NCBI GenBank assembly: GCA_024225895.1
Contig: JAAEMC010000682.1
Location: forward strand, 1-6,345
Origin: Desulfobacteraceae bacterium
Lineage (GTDB): Bacteria; Desulfobacterota; Desulfobacteria; Desulfobacterales; Desulfobacteraceae
DNA: 6,345 nt
Direction of reading: 5' to 3'
In this document: piece after piece, positions 1 through 6,345 of the stretch
Numbering within the stretch: position 1 is the stretch's first letter
Layout: the number at the start of each line of letters is the position of its first letter
Notes under the pieces: model-generated
Told to the model about the DNA's origin: nothing
What the model saw: the letters and a program-made list of their open reading frames with translations, nothing else
Databases searched by the model: none
Program-made: the position numbers and the translations under genes

Positions 1-474
1 AATAATTGAGTGCTGCCCGGCAAATGGACTGATTGCAGGGAAAAACCGCTGCTTCAAAAACCACAGAAGGGTCAAAATTATTAAAAAGACCTGAAACAAT
101 ATGAAAAATGAAATAAAGACCGTCACATTCACCGGAAAGGCGCCGTGATATGCAAGAAATGAATAGGCCAGGGAAATACCAGCTACAAAACCCATAACAG
201 ATAGTCCAACAGCCATCCAGTGGTATAGCATGGAAAAAAGATCGCCGGGTAAAATAGATATGGCCTGGGGTTGGCGTTCATGTTCAAAAGCATTTTTTCT
301 ATGGAAAAGCCATTGCATCAGCAGTTCTTTTTCGCCGGTGTTCTTTTTTCTGCATTTATTAAATATGTCACGGTCTCTTCTGGACCTTTTTTTCATTTTT
401 TCTTCTGAATCCACGGTTTCGTCAAGGCCAACCAGGTAATCCAGATCAATAATATCTTTGAATCGAATATGCAT
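1..474 (-). CDS. DUF2868-like membrane protein, N-terminal part (3' end outside window)
   Basis: The frame is open from an ATG at 474 to the window edge, giving 158 residues with no stop. The protein starts MHIRFKDIIDLDYLVGLDE, continues with a charged region (residues about 22-70), then two strongly hydrophobic segments at about 87-108 and 117-141, separated by a short loop containing GAFPVNV. An N-terminal 'DLIDLDYLL..DE' motif, an Arg/Asp-rich 'RRDRDI' stretch and a 'PVNV' motif between two helices are what I recall of the DUF2868 family. These are inner-membrane proteins of unknown function, usually over 400 residues and often encoded beside a DUF3482 GTPase-like protein. The start lies 8 bp after the stop of the ArgP-like gene, and an AAGAAG stretch just before the ATG could be a weak ribosome site; co-transcription and possibly translational coupling are likely. 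An in-frame TTG 15 bases upstream is a less likely start. Family assignment is from memory of motifs; function is unknown. Confidence 0.72.
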   Translation of the reverse strand, partial: MHIRFKDIIDLDYLVGLDETVDSEEKMKKRSRRDRDIFNKCRKKNTGEKELLMQWLFHRKNAFEHERQPQAISILPGDLFSMLYHWMAVGLSVMGFVAGISLAYSFLAYHGAFPVNVTVFISFFILFQVFLIILTLLWFLKQRFFPAISPFAGQHSII

Positions 475-482
475 GGCTTCTT

Positions 483-1364
483 TTAACAAATCACCGCCTG
501 TTTAACAATTGCTGCTGAAAAGGCATCCAGCAGCCTGGATTTCAGATTCCAGCGGTGCCAGTAAAGATCCACCTTGATATGTTCTTTGACCGCAAGTTCT
601 ACCAGATCTCCTGAGTTAAGGAATTCAAGCCCCTGTAAATCAGGTACCATACCATATCCCAGGCCATCTACAATAAACTGCACAAATTTTTCTGAAGATG
701 GAACGTATTGGATGGGGATCTCTTTGATGTCCTTTTGAAAAAGCCTTTTAATTAAAAGATGATGAATATCATCCTTGCGATTAAAAATTACAGCTGGTGC
801 ACTTCTGACACCAGACTCATTTAGGCCGTGCGTAAAATAGCGGCTGATAAAATCAGGAGTGGCCAAAAGCCGGTAATTCATAGCACCGATATATTCAACC
901 GTGCATCCTTGCACCGGAGATTTTTCTGAACTGATGCAGCCTGCAACTTCACCGTTTCTAAGCAGTTTATGGGTTTCATCCTGGTCATCGACTTTTAAGT
1001 CCAGAACCACATGATATGTTTTTAAAAATGTGCCTACAGCAGGCAGAAACCACGTGGCCAAACTGTCTGCATTAATGCCCACGGTCAGCGGTTGAAAAGG
1101 TTTTTCCTCTTTGCTTTCCCGGCCAAATTGAAGATCGGCTTCTAAACTTTTAACTTGGTTATAATGTTTTAAAAACTGAAGGCCTTCCTGTGTAGCTTTT
1201 GGAGGAACCATACGATTTACAAGAACCTGCCCGGCCTGCTCTTCTATCAATTTCACCCGCTGTGATACTGCAGACTGTGTAATGTGAAGTTTTTTAGCAG
1301 CCCTGTCAAATCCGCCTTCGTTAATGACGGCTGCCAATGCTTCAATGAGTTTATAATCCAGCAT
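483..1364 (-). CDS. argP: LysR-family transcriptional regulator, ArgP (IciA) type
   Basis: A 293-residue protein, close to the 297 of E. coli ArgP. Residues 1-60 form the winged helix-turn-helix: 'GGFDRAAKKLHITQSAVSQR' (17-36) is the LysR recognition region, and 'VNRMVPPKATQEG' (49-61) matches the ArgP wing. Residues about 92-290 are the effector-binding domain. 'INADSLATWFLPAV' (97-110), 'LRNGEVAGCIS' (135-145), 'SSEKFVQ' (223-229) and 'YWHR' (268-271) correspond to conserved ArgP stretches. E. coli ArgP binds lysine or arginine and controls the exporter gene argO and lysine-related genes; the ligand here is inferred, not shown. The ATG at 1364 fits the family start, although the only ribosome-site-like bases (AGGG) touch the ATG, so initiation may be weak. 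No LysE/ArgO exporter gene is in the window. The DUF2868 gene follows after 8 bp. The AT-rich repeats upstream could be an autoregulatory site. Confidence 0.9.
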   Translation of the reverse strand: MLDYKLIEALAAVINEGGFDRAAKKLHITQSAVSQRVKLIEEQAGQVLVNRMVPPKATQEGLQFLKHYNQVKSLEADLQFGRESKEEKPFQPLTVGINADSLATWFLPAVGTFLKTYHVVLDLKVDDQDETHKLLRNGEVAGCISSEKSPVQGCTVEYIGAMNYRLLATPDFISRYFTHGLNESGVRSAPAVIFNRKDDIHHLLIKRLFQKDIKEIPIQYVPSSEKFVQFIVDGLGYGMVPDLQGLEFLNSGDLVELAVKEHIKVDLYWHRWNLKSRLLDAFSAAIVKQAVIC

Positions 1365-1370
1365 CCCTAA

Positions 1371-1416
1371 TTATTAGCATTATTAATAAAATGAGAAAAC
1401 AATTAATGCTTTTATA
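1371..1416 (-). promoter_or_regulatory. AT-rich inverted repeats upstream of the ArgP-like gene; possible operator/promoter
   Basis: Just upstream of the ArgP-like start are several symmetric elements. AGCATTATT (1376-1384) and AATTAATGCT (1401-1410) form an inverted repeat with one extra base. TTATTAATAA (1380-1389) is a perfect 10-bp palindrome, and TTATTA occurs again at 1371-1376. On the minus strand TATAAA (1416-1411) resembles a -10 box, but no good -35 box sits 16-18 bp upstream, as can happen at activator-dependent promoters. LysR regulators commonly bind AT-rich T-N11-A dyads near their own genes, so autoregulation is a reasonable inference. On the transcribed strand the hairpin is not followed by a run of T, so a terminator for the upstream gene is less likely. 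Confidence 0.35.
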
Positions 1417-1459
1417 TCTGCTCAAGTGAAGCCTCTGCCTATATCGTTTTTTTGAGACA

Positions 1460-2131
1460 TTATTTATGATTACAAACAGCAGTCGTTTTTTCGAAATCCT
1501 CGCTAAATTGATTCCACCTTGTGATCCATCTTGCTTGTATCCACCAGACCCACCATCCCCGATGCCAGACATAATTGTCCTTGGCCATCCGGGTAAACAT
1601 AAAAGCTGAAAATGCACACAAAACTGCAAGACTAATCCCTGAAGATGAACCGCTTAAAAATCCGAATGCACAGATGGGTGCTATCATAATTAATGTAAAA
1701 TTTCTGGAAAGCGAGTACCGGGGCGCCATGGAACTTGTGGCGCCTGCAGCCAACCCACAGTTGATAAGAAGAATATATATGAACGTCCGGTCAAATTCAT
1801 AAAAATGCGGAATAATATACCCAAAAGCACCCCATAGGGCACCGGAAACAAGCGTCGAAAGAGTCATGATATAAAACCAGAAATCAGGAGCATTGTCATA
1901 AGTATTGGCAATTTTCTTTGCCATTACAAATCTGGCAGAGGAAACAATGAAAATTATTATACCGAACATCCAGGCCATTGTGAGGTGGTCAGTCCGAAAA
2001 GGAGTAACGATAACCAAAAAAAGAAAAATCACAAAATGTACGATTAGAGAAGTCTGTGAACGCCTGGCAAGCTCCAGGACTTCTTCTTTTCTATATTTTC
2101 TGATCAGTTCAGAGTCGATACGTTTTTTCAC
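1460..2131 (-). CDS. Six-helix membrane protein resembling the sensor half of a kinase or cyclase, no output domain
   Basis: A 223-residue protein starting at GTG (2131). A GAGG ribosome site lies 6 bases upstream and an in-frame TAG stop directly precedes the GTG, so the start is well fixed. A basic, helical N-terminus (1-26) is followed by six hydrophobic segments at about 28-45, 50-69, 84-108, 115-136, 143-160 and 164-181. Motifs include 'SGALWGAFGY' (96-105) and 'CGLAAGATSSMAP' (125-137). This layout, including 'SG.LWG' in helix 3 and 'GLAAGA..S.AP' in helix 4, resembles the membrane input region at the front of GGDEF or histidine kinase proteins. In those, a coiled coil and catalytic domain would follow residue ~182. 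Here only about 40 residues remain, with seven Trp between 189 and 206, then a stop. It may be a truncated or frameshifted remnant or a real stand-alone membrane protein; I saw no kinase or cyclase motifs in the other two frames down to 1365. It lies 150 bp after the hybrid kinase gene, on the same strand. Function unknown. Confidence 0.72.
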   Translation of the reverse strand: MKKRIDSELIRKYRKEEVLELARRSQTSLIVHFVIFLFLVIVTPFRTDHLTMAWMFGIIIFIVSSARFVMAKKIANTYDNAPDFWFYIMTLSTLVSGALWGAFGYIIPHFYEFDRTFIYILLINCGLAAGATSSMAPRYSLSRNFTLIMIAPICAFGFLSGSSSGISLAVLCAFSAFMFTRMAKDNYVWHRGWWVWWIQARWITRWNQFSEDFEKTTAVCNHK

Positions 2132-2132
2132 C

Positions 2133-2164
2133 TAACACCTCTTTAGTATATTAAATTGGGTTAG
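2133..2164 (-). promoter_or_regulatory. Possible leader hairpin covering the ribosome site of the six-helix membrane protein gene
   Basis: In the minus-strand transcript, CUAACCC (from 2164 downward) can pair with GGUGUUAG (ending at 2133) with one bulged U. The stem uses the two G residues of the GAGG ribosome site and ends next to the GUG start codon; the loop is about 18 nt and A/U-rich. Such pairing could limit translation, but the stem is short (five contiguous pairs plus two) and may be chance. No strong sigma-70-like promoter was found in the 2132-2281 gap; the best -35-like hexamer (TTGACG, minus strand, near 2213) lacks a matching -10. Confidence 0.22.
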
Positions 2165-2281
2165 CAACAAAAAACATCGTTTATGTATTTTTCATTAAAT
2201 CGAAGAACCGTCAAGGAATAAATTCAGACTATCAATTGCATATCTAATTGTATTTTTTATAAATTAACCATAGCTCAGGGA

Positions 2282-5134
2282 TTACCGCTCTGATAAAATT
2301 TCATTGACCACCCTGGATATTCGCTGCCGCGTAACAGGTTTCATTAAAAATTGTGTCACCCCGATTTGGGCGGCTGTTTTTTCATCAATTTGATCACTGA
2401 ATCCTGTGCACATGATAATGGGCAGCTCCGAATTTATTTTACGGATTTTGGCAGTCAGTTCCGCACCATTCATCTGGGGCATATCCATATCTGTAATCAC
2501 CAGGTCAAATTCATCGAGATGATCTTTCAAATGAGAGAAGGCTTTGATACTTGAAGTAAAGGCATCCACTGAATATCCCATCTGGGTCAGTATATTTTTA
2601 TTCAGGGAAACGATATCGCCTTCATCATCCACAAATAGAATATGGCCAAAACCTTTTTGCACGGTACCGAATAATTCATCGACCTCTGCCTCAGTCAACC
2701 CCTCAAAAGCCGGTAAATAGATAATAAAGGCTGTGCCTTCTCCCACGTGACTGACTACCTGAACGGTTCCCTTGCTCTGGGTGACAATCCCCTGAACAAC
2801 GCTTAAGCCCATCCCGGTTCCATCTCCGACTTCCTTGGTGGTAAAAAACGGATCAAAAATTTTGTCTAAAAGATGGGTTTCAATACCAGCACCCGTATCT
2901 GAAAAAGTGATCATGACATAATTTCCTTTTTCGAGATCTTCCGGAAATCCATTGGAGAAAGAACTGATATTGATATTTTCCAATGCTATCTTTAAGGTAC
3001 CACCCTCAGGCATCATGGCATCGGCTGCATTCTTTGCCAGGTTAAGAATGACTTGATGGATCTGGTTCGGATCGGCCTTCACTGTAAAAATACCGGTTCC
3101 ATATTCCTCTATAATGCTGATTTTGGATGATATTGTTGCATGAATCATTTTGACAGCAGATTTCAAGGTTTCTTCAATTTGAATAGGCCTGGGTATGATC
3201 TGCTCTCTTCGGCTGTAACTCAAGACCTGTTTCACCAATTCTTTTGCCCTGATACCCGCCTTTAGAATGATTTCCATTTTTTCGTTGAGAGCTGTATTTT
3301 TCGGGATGTCAAGCATGGCAAGTTCCGAATATCCGATGATAATGGAAAGAATATTATTAAAATCATGGGCAATACCGCCTGCCAGAGTACCTAAAGCCTC
3401 CATTTTTTCTGCATTACTTACTCGTTTTTCCAATTCTTTCTGCTGGGACAGGTCAATGGCGATTCCTCTGACACCTGTGGGATTTCCATATTCTCCAGTA
3501 ATATTTGATAAAAACATGATTGCCGGGAATTCTTTTTTATTTTCTCTTTGACCAATGGTCTCAAATTCAATAATTGCACCACTGTTTAACGCCTTTCTAT
3601 AAAAAGATGAAAATTCGGGTTTTGCAGAAGGGCTGATACCATCTGTTAAATAATACGTTCGGGAAGCAGATGATATATCCCAATTGGAAAAAATCTTGGC
3701 AGCCTTATTACAAAACAGAATCTTTCCTGTTTTATCTGCTTCAAAAACAGCACTAGGAAGCAGCTCTGATAGCCGGCGATATTTTTTTTCACTGTTTTTA
3801 ACAGCCTCCTGAGCTTCGCGGCGTTTAATAAGTTCCTGATCAAGGGTTATGTTTTTCAAAGAAAGATCTGCTTTTTGCTCCTCAATTATCTGGAAAGCCA
3901 ATGAAAATCTGTGGGATAGAATATATGCCTGGAACAAGATAAAAATAAACATACCAACATGGAAAAGATAAAGTGTATTAATAATGGTCATGGCATGAAG
4001 CAAATCATTGACAACGCTGACAGCAAAAATAAAAAATCCCATTAAAAATGTGATGATACCCATTCGCTTTTTTTTCACTGCCAGCCAGAGTACATAAGAC
4101 AAATACGCAATCAACCCCATGGACAAAATTTGAAACCCCCTCAATGAAAAAGTAAAAACATATAAAGGAGAAAAAACAACAACCAGGCTAAATCCAAAGA
4201 TTAAAGCAAGACTTGCTTTGTAAATGGGTTCATGGAAATCTTTGGGATACAGGCTGTGCAAATAAAGAAAAATAGTACCAAACCCCAAATAGTAGGTCAG
4301 ATATTCCAGCTTATAGAGCAGGGTTACGGACTGCCAGGGCAGCAGGGGATTGATCAGCCATTCTCCCATGACAAATACCCGCAGTGCCATCAATATGCAA
4401 AAGCCTGAGAAAAAAAGGGCGGTAAAGTCTTTTCTTCTGATGAAAAAGAGACCCAAATGATATATTCCCATGATAAGAATGGCGCCGAAAACAAAATATT
4501 CTAAAGCGATTTTATTAAGTTTTGCTGCGTGGATGGACTCTGTAGGCCCAAAACGAATAGCTTCCCACAACCCGCCGTACCAGTGGTGATAATTTGAAAT
4601 ATGAATCACAATACGGGTTTCTTCCTGCTGAGGCTGAAAACTAACAACCATTGATTCCACCCTTGGTTGAGCTGTGTCCTCCTCTTTTCCAGGCTTTCCA
4701 ATTGTTTTATATTTCACCCCGTCAATATAAAGAGTGTAAGCTGTCCCTGCCTCAGGTATGTATATAGAGAATGACCCCGTAGTTTTAGGCAGTAACAACC
4801 GCAACCGGTAAGTGGCATAGCCTTTACCACTTATGGGTTTACCATTTACAACATGCCGGTTCCAGGAAATAGGCACCTTGATAAAGGTTGAATCCTTTTG
4901 CAGATCAAGCCCCGGATCAATCCACTGATTCCAAAAAAATTCCCATTGCCCCTCCAGTTTGATCGCACCCTGTTTTTTAAAGTCCCAATCCCGAAGATCC
5001 ATAACCCCGGCAGTTGCGACAGGTTTGGCAAGTGCACAGGCTGGATTGGCAAAAAAGAAAGGAGCAAAAATTACAAAAAACAAACAGACCGCCGGCCAAA
5101 ATGATTTTAAAAGCGGAAAAGGTTGTACCAACAT
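2282..5134 (-). CDS. Hybrid sensor histidine kinase: 7TM-DISM, PAS, HisKA, HATPase, receiver
   Basis: A membrane-bound hybrid kinase of 950 residues counted from the ATG at 5134. The frame also allows a TTG start at 5161 (nine residues longer, with a G-run upstream). I prefer the ATG because it gives a compact signal peptide (1-36, likely cleaved after ALA), though neither ribosome site is ideal. Residues about 45-197 form a periplasmic jelly-roll/galactose-binding-like domain ('LEGQWEFFW', 'GYATYRL'). Seven helices follow at about 210-406 (7TMR-DISM type), a coiled coil at 411-451 and a PAS domain at 452-561. The dimerisation domain has 'AGGIAHDFNN' with phosphoacceptor His590. The ATPase domain shows the N box (Asn702 in 'NLAKNAADAM'), G1 'DTGAGI' (746-751), 'FDPFFTTK' (760-767) and G2 'GTGMGL' (772-777). 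A C-terminal receiver (about 829-946) keeps the acidic pair Asp836/Asp837, phosphoacceptor Asp882, Thr910 and Lys932. All catalytic residues appear intact. It probably senses a periplasmic small molecule or carbohydrate-like ligand (inference). No HPt domain or DNA-binding partner is nearby, so it is an orphan in this window. Confidence 0.95.
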   Translation of the reverse strand: MLVQPFPLLKSFWPAVCLFFVIFAPFFFANPACALAKPVATAGVMDLRDWDFKKQGAIKLEGQWEFFWNQWIDPGLDLQKDSTFIKVPISWNRHVVNGKPISGKGYATYRLRLLLPKTTGSFSIYIPEAGTAYTLYIDGVKYKTIGKPGKEEDTAQPRVESMVVSFQPQQEETRIVIHISNYHHWYGGLWEAIRFGPTESIHAAKLNKIALEYFVFGAILIMGIYHLGLFFIRRKDFTALFFSGFCILMALRVFVMGEWLINPLLPWQSVTLLYKLEYLTYYLGFGTIFLYLHSLYPKDFHEPIYKASLALIFGFSLVVVFSPLYVFTFSLRGFQILSMGLIAYLSYVLWLAVKKKRMGIITFLMGFFIFAVSVVNDLLHAMTIINTLYLFHVGMFIFILFQAYILSHRFSLAFQIIEEQKADLSLKNITLDQELIKRREAQEAVKNSEKKYRRLSELLPSAVFEADKTGKILFCNKAAKIFSNWDISSASRTYYLTDGISPSAKPEFSSFYRKALNSGAIIEFETIGQRENKKEFPAIMFLSNITGEYGNPTGVRGIAIDLSQQKELEKRVSNAEKMEALGTLAGGIAHDFNNILSIIIGYSELAMLDIPKNTALNEKMEIILKAGIRAKELVKQVLSYSRREQIIPRPIQIEETLKSAVKMIHATISSKISIIEEYGTGIFTVKADPNQIHQVILNLAKNAADAMMPEGGTLKIALENINISSFSNGFPEDLEKGNYVMITFSDTGAGIETHLLDKIFDPFFTTKEVGDGTGMGLSVVQGIVTQSKGTVQVVSHVGEGTAFIIYLPAFEGLTEAEVDELFGTVQKGFGHILFVDDEGDIVSLNKNILTQMGYSVDAFTSSIKAFSHLKDHLDEFDLVITDMDMPQMNGAELTAKIRKINSELPIIMCTGFSDQIDEKTAAQIGVTQFLMKPVTRQRISRVVNEILSER

Positions 5135-5242
5135 TTTATGATAACTGCCCTTCAAAACCAAGTAGATACCCCCGACAAAATTTAGTACAAGTAAATCGGA
5201 TTTCGTAAAATATGTTTGTTGTCAATAGAGTTATATCTTTTC

Positions 5243-5271
5243 TTTGTATTCATCCGTTTAATCGGAGTCAA
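5243..5271 (-). promoter_or_regulatory. Candidate sigma-70-type promoter of the hybrid kinase gene
   Basis: On the minus strand TTGACT (5271-5266) and TACAAA (5248-5243) are separated by exactly 17 bp. The -35 matches five of six consensus bases, the -10 four of six. This would leave a leader of roughly 100 nt before the ATG at 5134. The spacer between the boxes contains the near-palindrome CCGATTAAACGG (minus strand, 5265-5254; ten of twelve bases symmetric), a position where a repressor could block the polymerase. A perfect TATAAT also occurs on the minus strand at 5330-5325 but has no acceptable -35. Confidence 0.4.
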
Positions 5272-5296
5272 GCATACGGCTCAAAACATGGTTGAA

Positions 5297-5308
5297 TTTT
5301 CCGGAAAA
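5297..5308. promoter_or_regulatory. Perfect 12-bp palindrome upstream of the kinase promoter; possible regulator site
   Basis: TTTTCCGGAAAA is a perfect self-complementary 12-mer. It lies 25 bp upstream of the candidate -35 box of the kinase gene, a place typical for an activator site. It overlaps a smaller symmetric element, AAAC-GGGTG-GTTT (5306-5318). I do not recognise the binding protein; symmetric sites of this size usually suit a dimeric regulator. A single occurrence in an AT-rich spacer could be chance. Confidence 0.3.
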
Positions 5309-5354
5309 CGGGTGGTTTACATAAATTATAACATAAATTTGTAGGCGAATGGAA

Positions 5355-5395
5355 GGAAGATCCACACCTTATAGGATGTTGTGTGCGGATCTTCC
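5355..5395 (-). terminator. Probable transcription terminator hairpin after the EF-hand protein gene
   Basis: GGAAGATCC (5355-5363) is exactly complementary to GGATCTTCC (5387-5395). The flanking ACAC (5364-5367) pairs with GTGT (5381-5384), leaving a two-base GC bulge (5385-5386) and a 13-base loop. The stem begins only 7 bases after the stop codon at 5403. In the direction of transcription it is followed by TTCC rather than a solid run of T, so it may be a weak or factor-assisted terminator, or an RNA-stabilising 3' stem. It separates this gene from the kinase promoter region. Confidence 0.55.
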
Positions 5396-5402
5396 AAAAT
5401 TA

Positions 5403-6308
5403 TCAGATAACCCAGTCAACTTCTTGTATGGATTTAGCTTGTCCCTCTTCGGTCAAGGCAATACCTGATTTGGATATCCTGCCTTCAAGGAGGTTGTTTT
5501 CATCCCGAATGTCAAAAGGTGTTTCAACATTCGCAAGATAAATAGCACCAATACCGGCATCTTTTATTCTGGTCAGATGAAATTCGCCATTTTCGTCACT
5601 CTCCCATATGGAAAGATCATCAAAAATACTATCATTTTCATCAATCCACTGGTTGTGGTCAAGATCAAAGCTTGCCAGTTCTTCGAACCCATTACCGGTT
5701 GAAGGTCCGAAAAGTTCGCTCCCATCATTTATGATCCCATCCTCGTTTTTATCAATGGATAAAAATCCTGAACCTGGCATTAGCATACTGAGCGATTCTG
5801 TTTCGCCATCAAGGTCCAGGTCAAAATCAAATGTCGCCCCGGAAAGTTTAGGCGCTGTATCATCCAAATTTATGACCAATGGATCGATCAGAGTGTATTC
5901 ACCTTTTTCAGTGTAGACAAACTGATCTTTTTGAAAAAACTCCCGTTCAAGATCCAGTTGAAAAGAGAAATCAATCTCTCTTCCATCAGAAGTTTTTACA
6001 ATTCCATCTGCCGAAAACCCGGTCTCCTCCTTTTCATAGTGACGAACGGTGTGTTGTTCTTCATAGGCATACCCAAATGTTCTTTGAAATTGCATATGAA
6101 TAGGATTCAAATTTACCCGACGCATACGGCTGAGTTGAAAATGAAAAATTGAATCCGGACTTTCTGCGCGCAAGGCATTCAATTGCTTAAAAATTGAATC
6201 GAACATCTGGCGCATTTTTTCAAGTTCCCGGATGAACTGGTCCGAAAGTTTGAGTGCACTTTGGCCTGACACAGATATGGATTTGAACAGAAAACTTGAA
6301 TATTCCAT
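5403..6308 (-). CDS. EF-hand/VCBS-type calcium-binding-like protein ('DGSELFG' family), 5' end uncertain
   Basis: A 301-residue acidic protein if started at the ATG at 6308. The frame stays open for the remaining 12 codons to the window edge, and only a weak ribosome-like GGTGG precedes the ATG, so the true start may lie outside. Residues 1-65 are helical, without a signal peptide or membrane segment. Residues about 98-135 ('ADGIVKTSDGREIDFSF') and the C-terminal half resemble a family I know from RTX/VCBS-annotated proteins. 'DPLVINLDD' (142-150) is followed by 'DFDLDLDGE' (161-169), the EF-hand-like loop 'DKNEDGIINDGSELFG' (186-201), 'DLDHNQWIDENDSIFDDLSIW' (215-235) and 'DENGEF' (238-243). 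Aspartate- and asparagine-rich loops of this kind usually bind calcium. The protein ends in a 'GIGAIYL', 'SGIALTEEG' and 'QEVDWVI' tail like other members. No glycine-rich RTX nonapeptides or secretion partner genes are visible. Its location and role are unknown. It is separated from the kinase gene by a hairpin and its own promoter region, so it is probably a separate unit. Confidence 0.85.
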   Translation of the reverse strand: MEYSSFLFKSISVSGQSALKLSDQFIRELEKMRQMFDSIFKQLNALRAESPDSIFHFQLSRMRRVNLNPIHMQFQRTFGYAYEEQHTVRHYEKEETGFSADGIVKTSDGREIDFSFQLDLEREFFQKDQFVYTEKGEYTLIDPLVINLDDTAPKLSGATFDFDLDLDGETESLSMLMPGSGFLSIDKNEDGIINDGSELFGPSTGNGFEELASFDLDHNQWIDENDSIFDDLSIWESDENGEFHLTRIKDAGIGAIYLANVETPFDIRDENNLLEGRISKSGIALTEEGQAKSIQEVDWVI

Positions 6309-6345
6309 GGTATGTGCGCCACCTAAAGCCAGGACATCTTCATCC

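Noticed and set aside
230..439. Plus-strand open frame of 69 codons
   Set aside because: It is antisense to the DUF2868 gene, whose protein has coherent membrane helices and motifs; the plus-strand product looks random.
1351..1629. A 92-codon minus-strand frame overlapping the end of the six-helix gene and the start of the ArgP-like gene
   Set aside because: It is low-complexity and basic, has no recognisable motif and no ribosome site that I can see, and lies in the shadow of the real genes. I checked it as a possible frameshifted continuation of the six-helix protein and found no coiled-coil, kinase or cyclase motifs.
1460..2131. The six-helix protein as a LysE/ArgO-type exporter paired with the ArgP-like regulator
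   Set aside because: Size and helix number are similar, but the LysE N-terminal signature (a 'GPQNA'-like motif) is absent, and the 'SGALWG' and 'GLAAGA' motifs fit a signalling input domain better.
2222..2281. Inverted CAATT/AATTG sequence after the kinase stop as a terminator
   Set aside because: The stem is only about five A/T-rich pairs and is not followed by a T run, so it does not support a terminator call.
4898..5208. Several overlapping plus-strand open frames at the 5' end of the kinase gene
   Set aside because: They are antisense to the signal peptide and jelly-roll coding region, with basic low-complexity products and no motifs.
5608..5916. Plus-strand open frame of 102 codons
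   Set aside because: It is the Ser/Pro-rich reverse image of the Asp-rich EF-hand gene, an expected artefact of GAT/GAC/GAA codons read on the other strand.

Overview
The window is about 6.3 kb of AT-leaning bacterial chromosome. All five genes I can support lie on the minus strand, so transcription runs from high to low coordinates. Gene content suggests a Gram-negative proteobacterium. A sulfate-reducing Desulfobacterota relative (Desulfobacterales type) is my best guess, because long 7TM-DISM hybrid kinases and EF-hand-type 'DGSELFG' proteins are common there. This is an inference from gene style; no taxonomic marker is present.

In transcription order, the first gene (5403-6308, possibly running off the right edge) encodes a calcium-binding-type protein with EF-hand-like loops and no visible signal peptide. 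A hairpin just after its stop (5355-5395) may be its terminator. A 240-bp spacer follows with a plausible promoter (5243-5271) and two palindromic motifs. It serves a large sensor kinase (2282-5134) with signal peptide, periplasmic jelly-roll-like domain, seven membrane helices, PAS, histidine kinase core and receiver. No partner regulator or HPt protein is in the window.

After a 150-bp gap comes a 223-residue six-helix membrane protein (1460-2131). It looks like the sensor half of a signalling protein, but it has no output domain and ends in a tryptophan-rich tail. Then 95 bp of AT-rich sequence with inverted repeats precedes an ArgP/IciA-type LysR regulator (483-1364). Only 8 bp later begins a DUF2868-type membrane protein (1-474) whose C-terminal part lies outside the window.

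The ArgP-like gene and the DUF2868 gene are very probably one transcript. The kinase and the six-helix protein may be a second signalling pair, but the link is only proximity. I found no RNA genes, CRISPR, insertion sequences or phage genes. Nothing here convincingly makes a new multi-gene system. The most unusual items are the output-less membrane sensor with its odd tail and the pairing of an ArgP-type regulator with DUF2868 in place of a lysine/arginine exporter.
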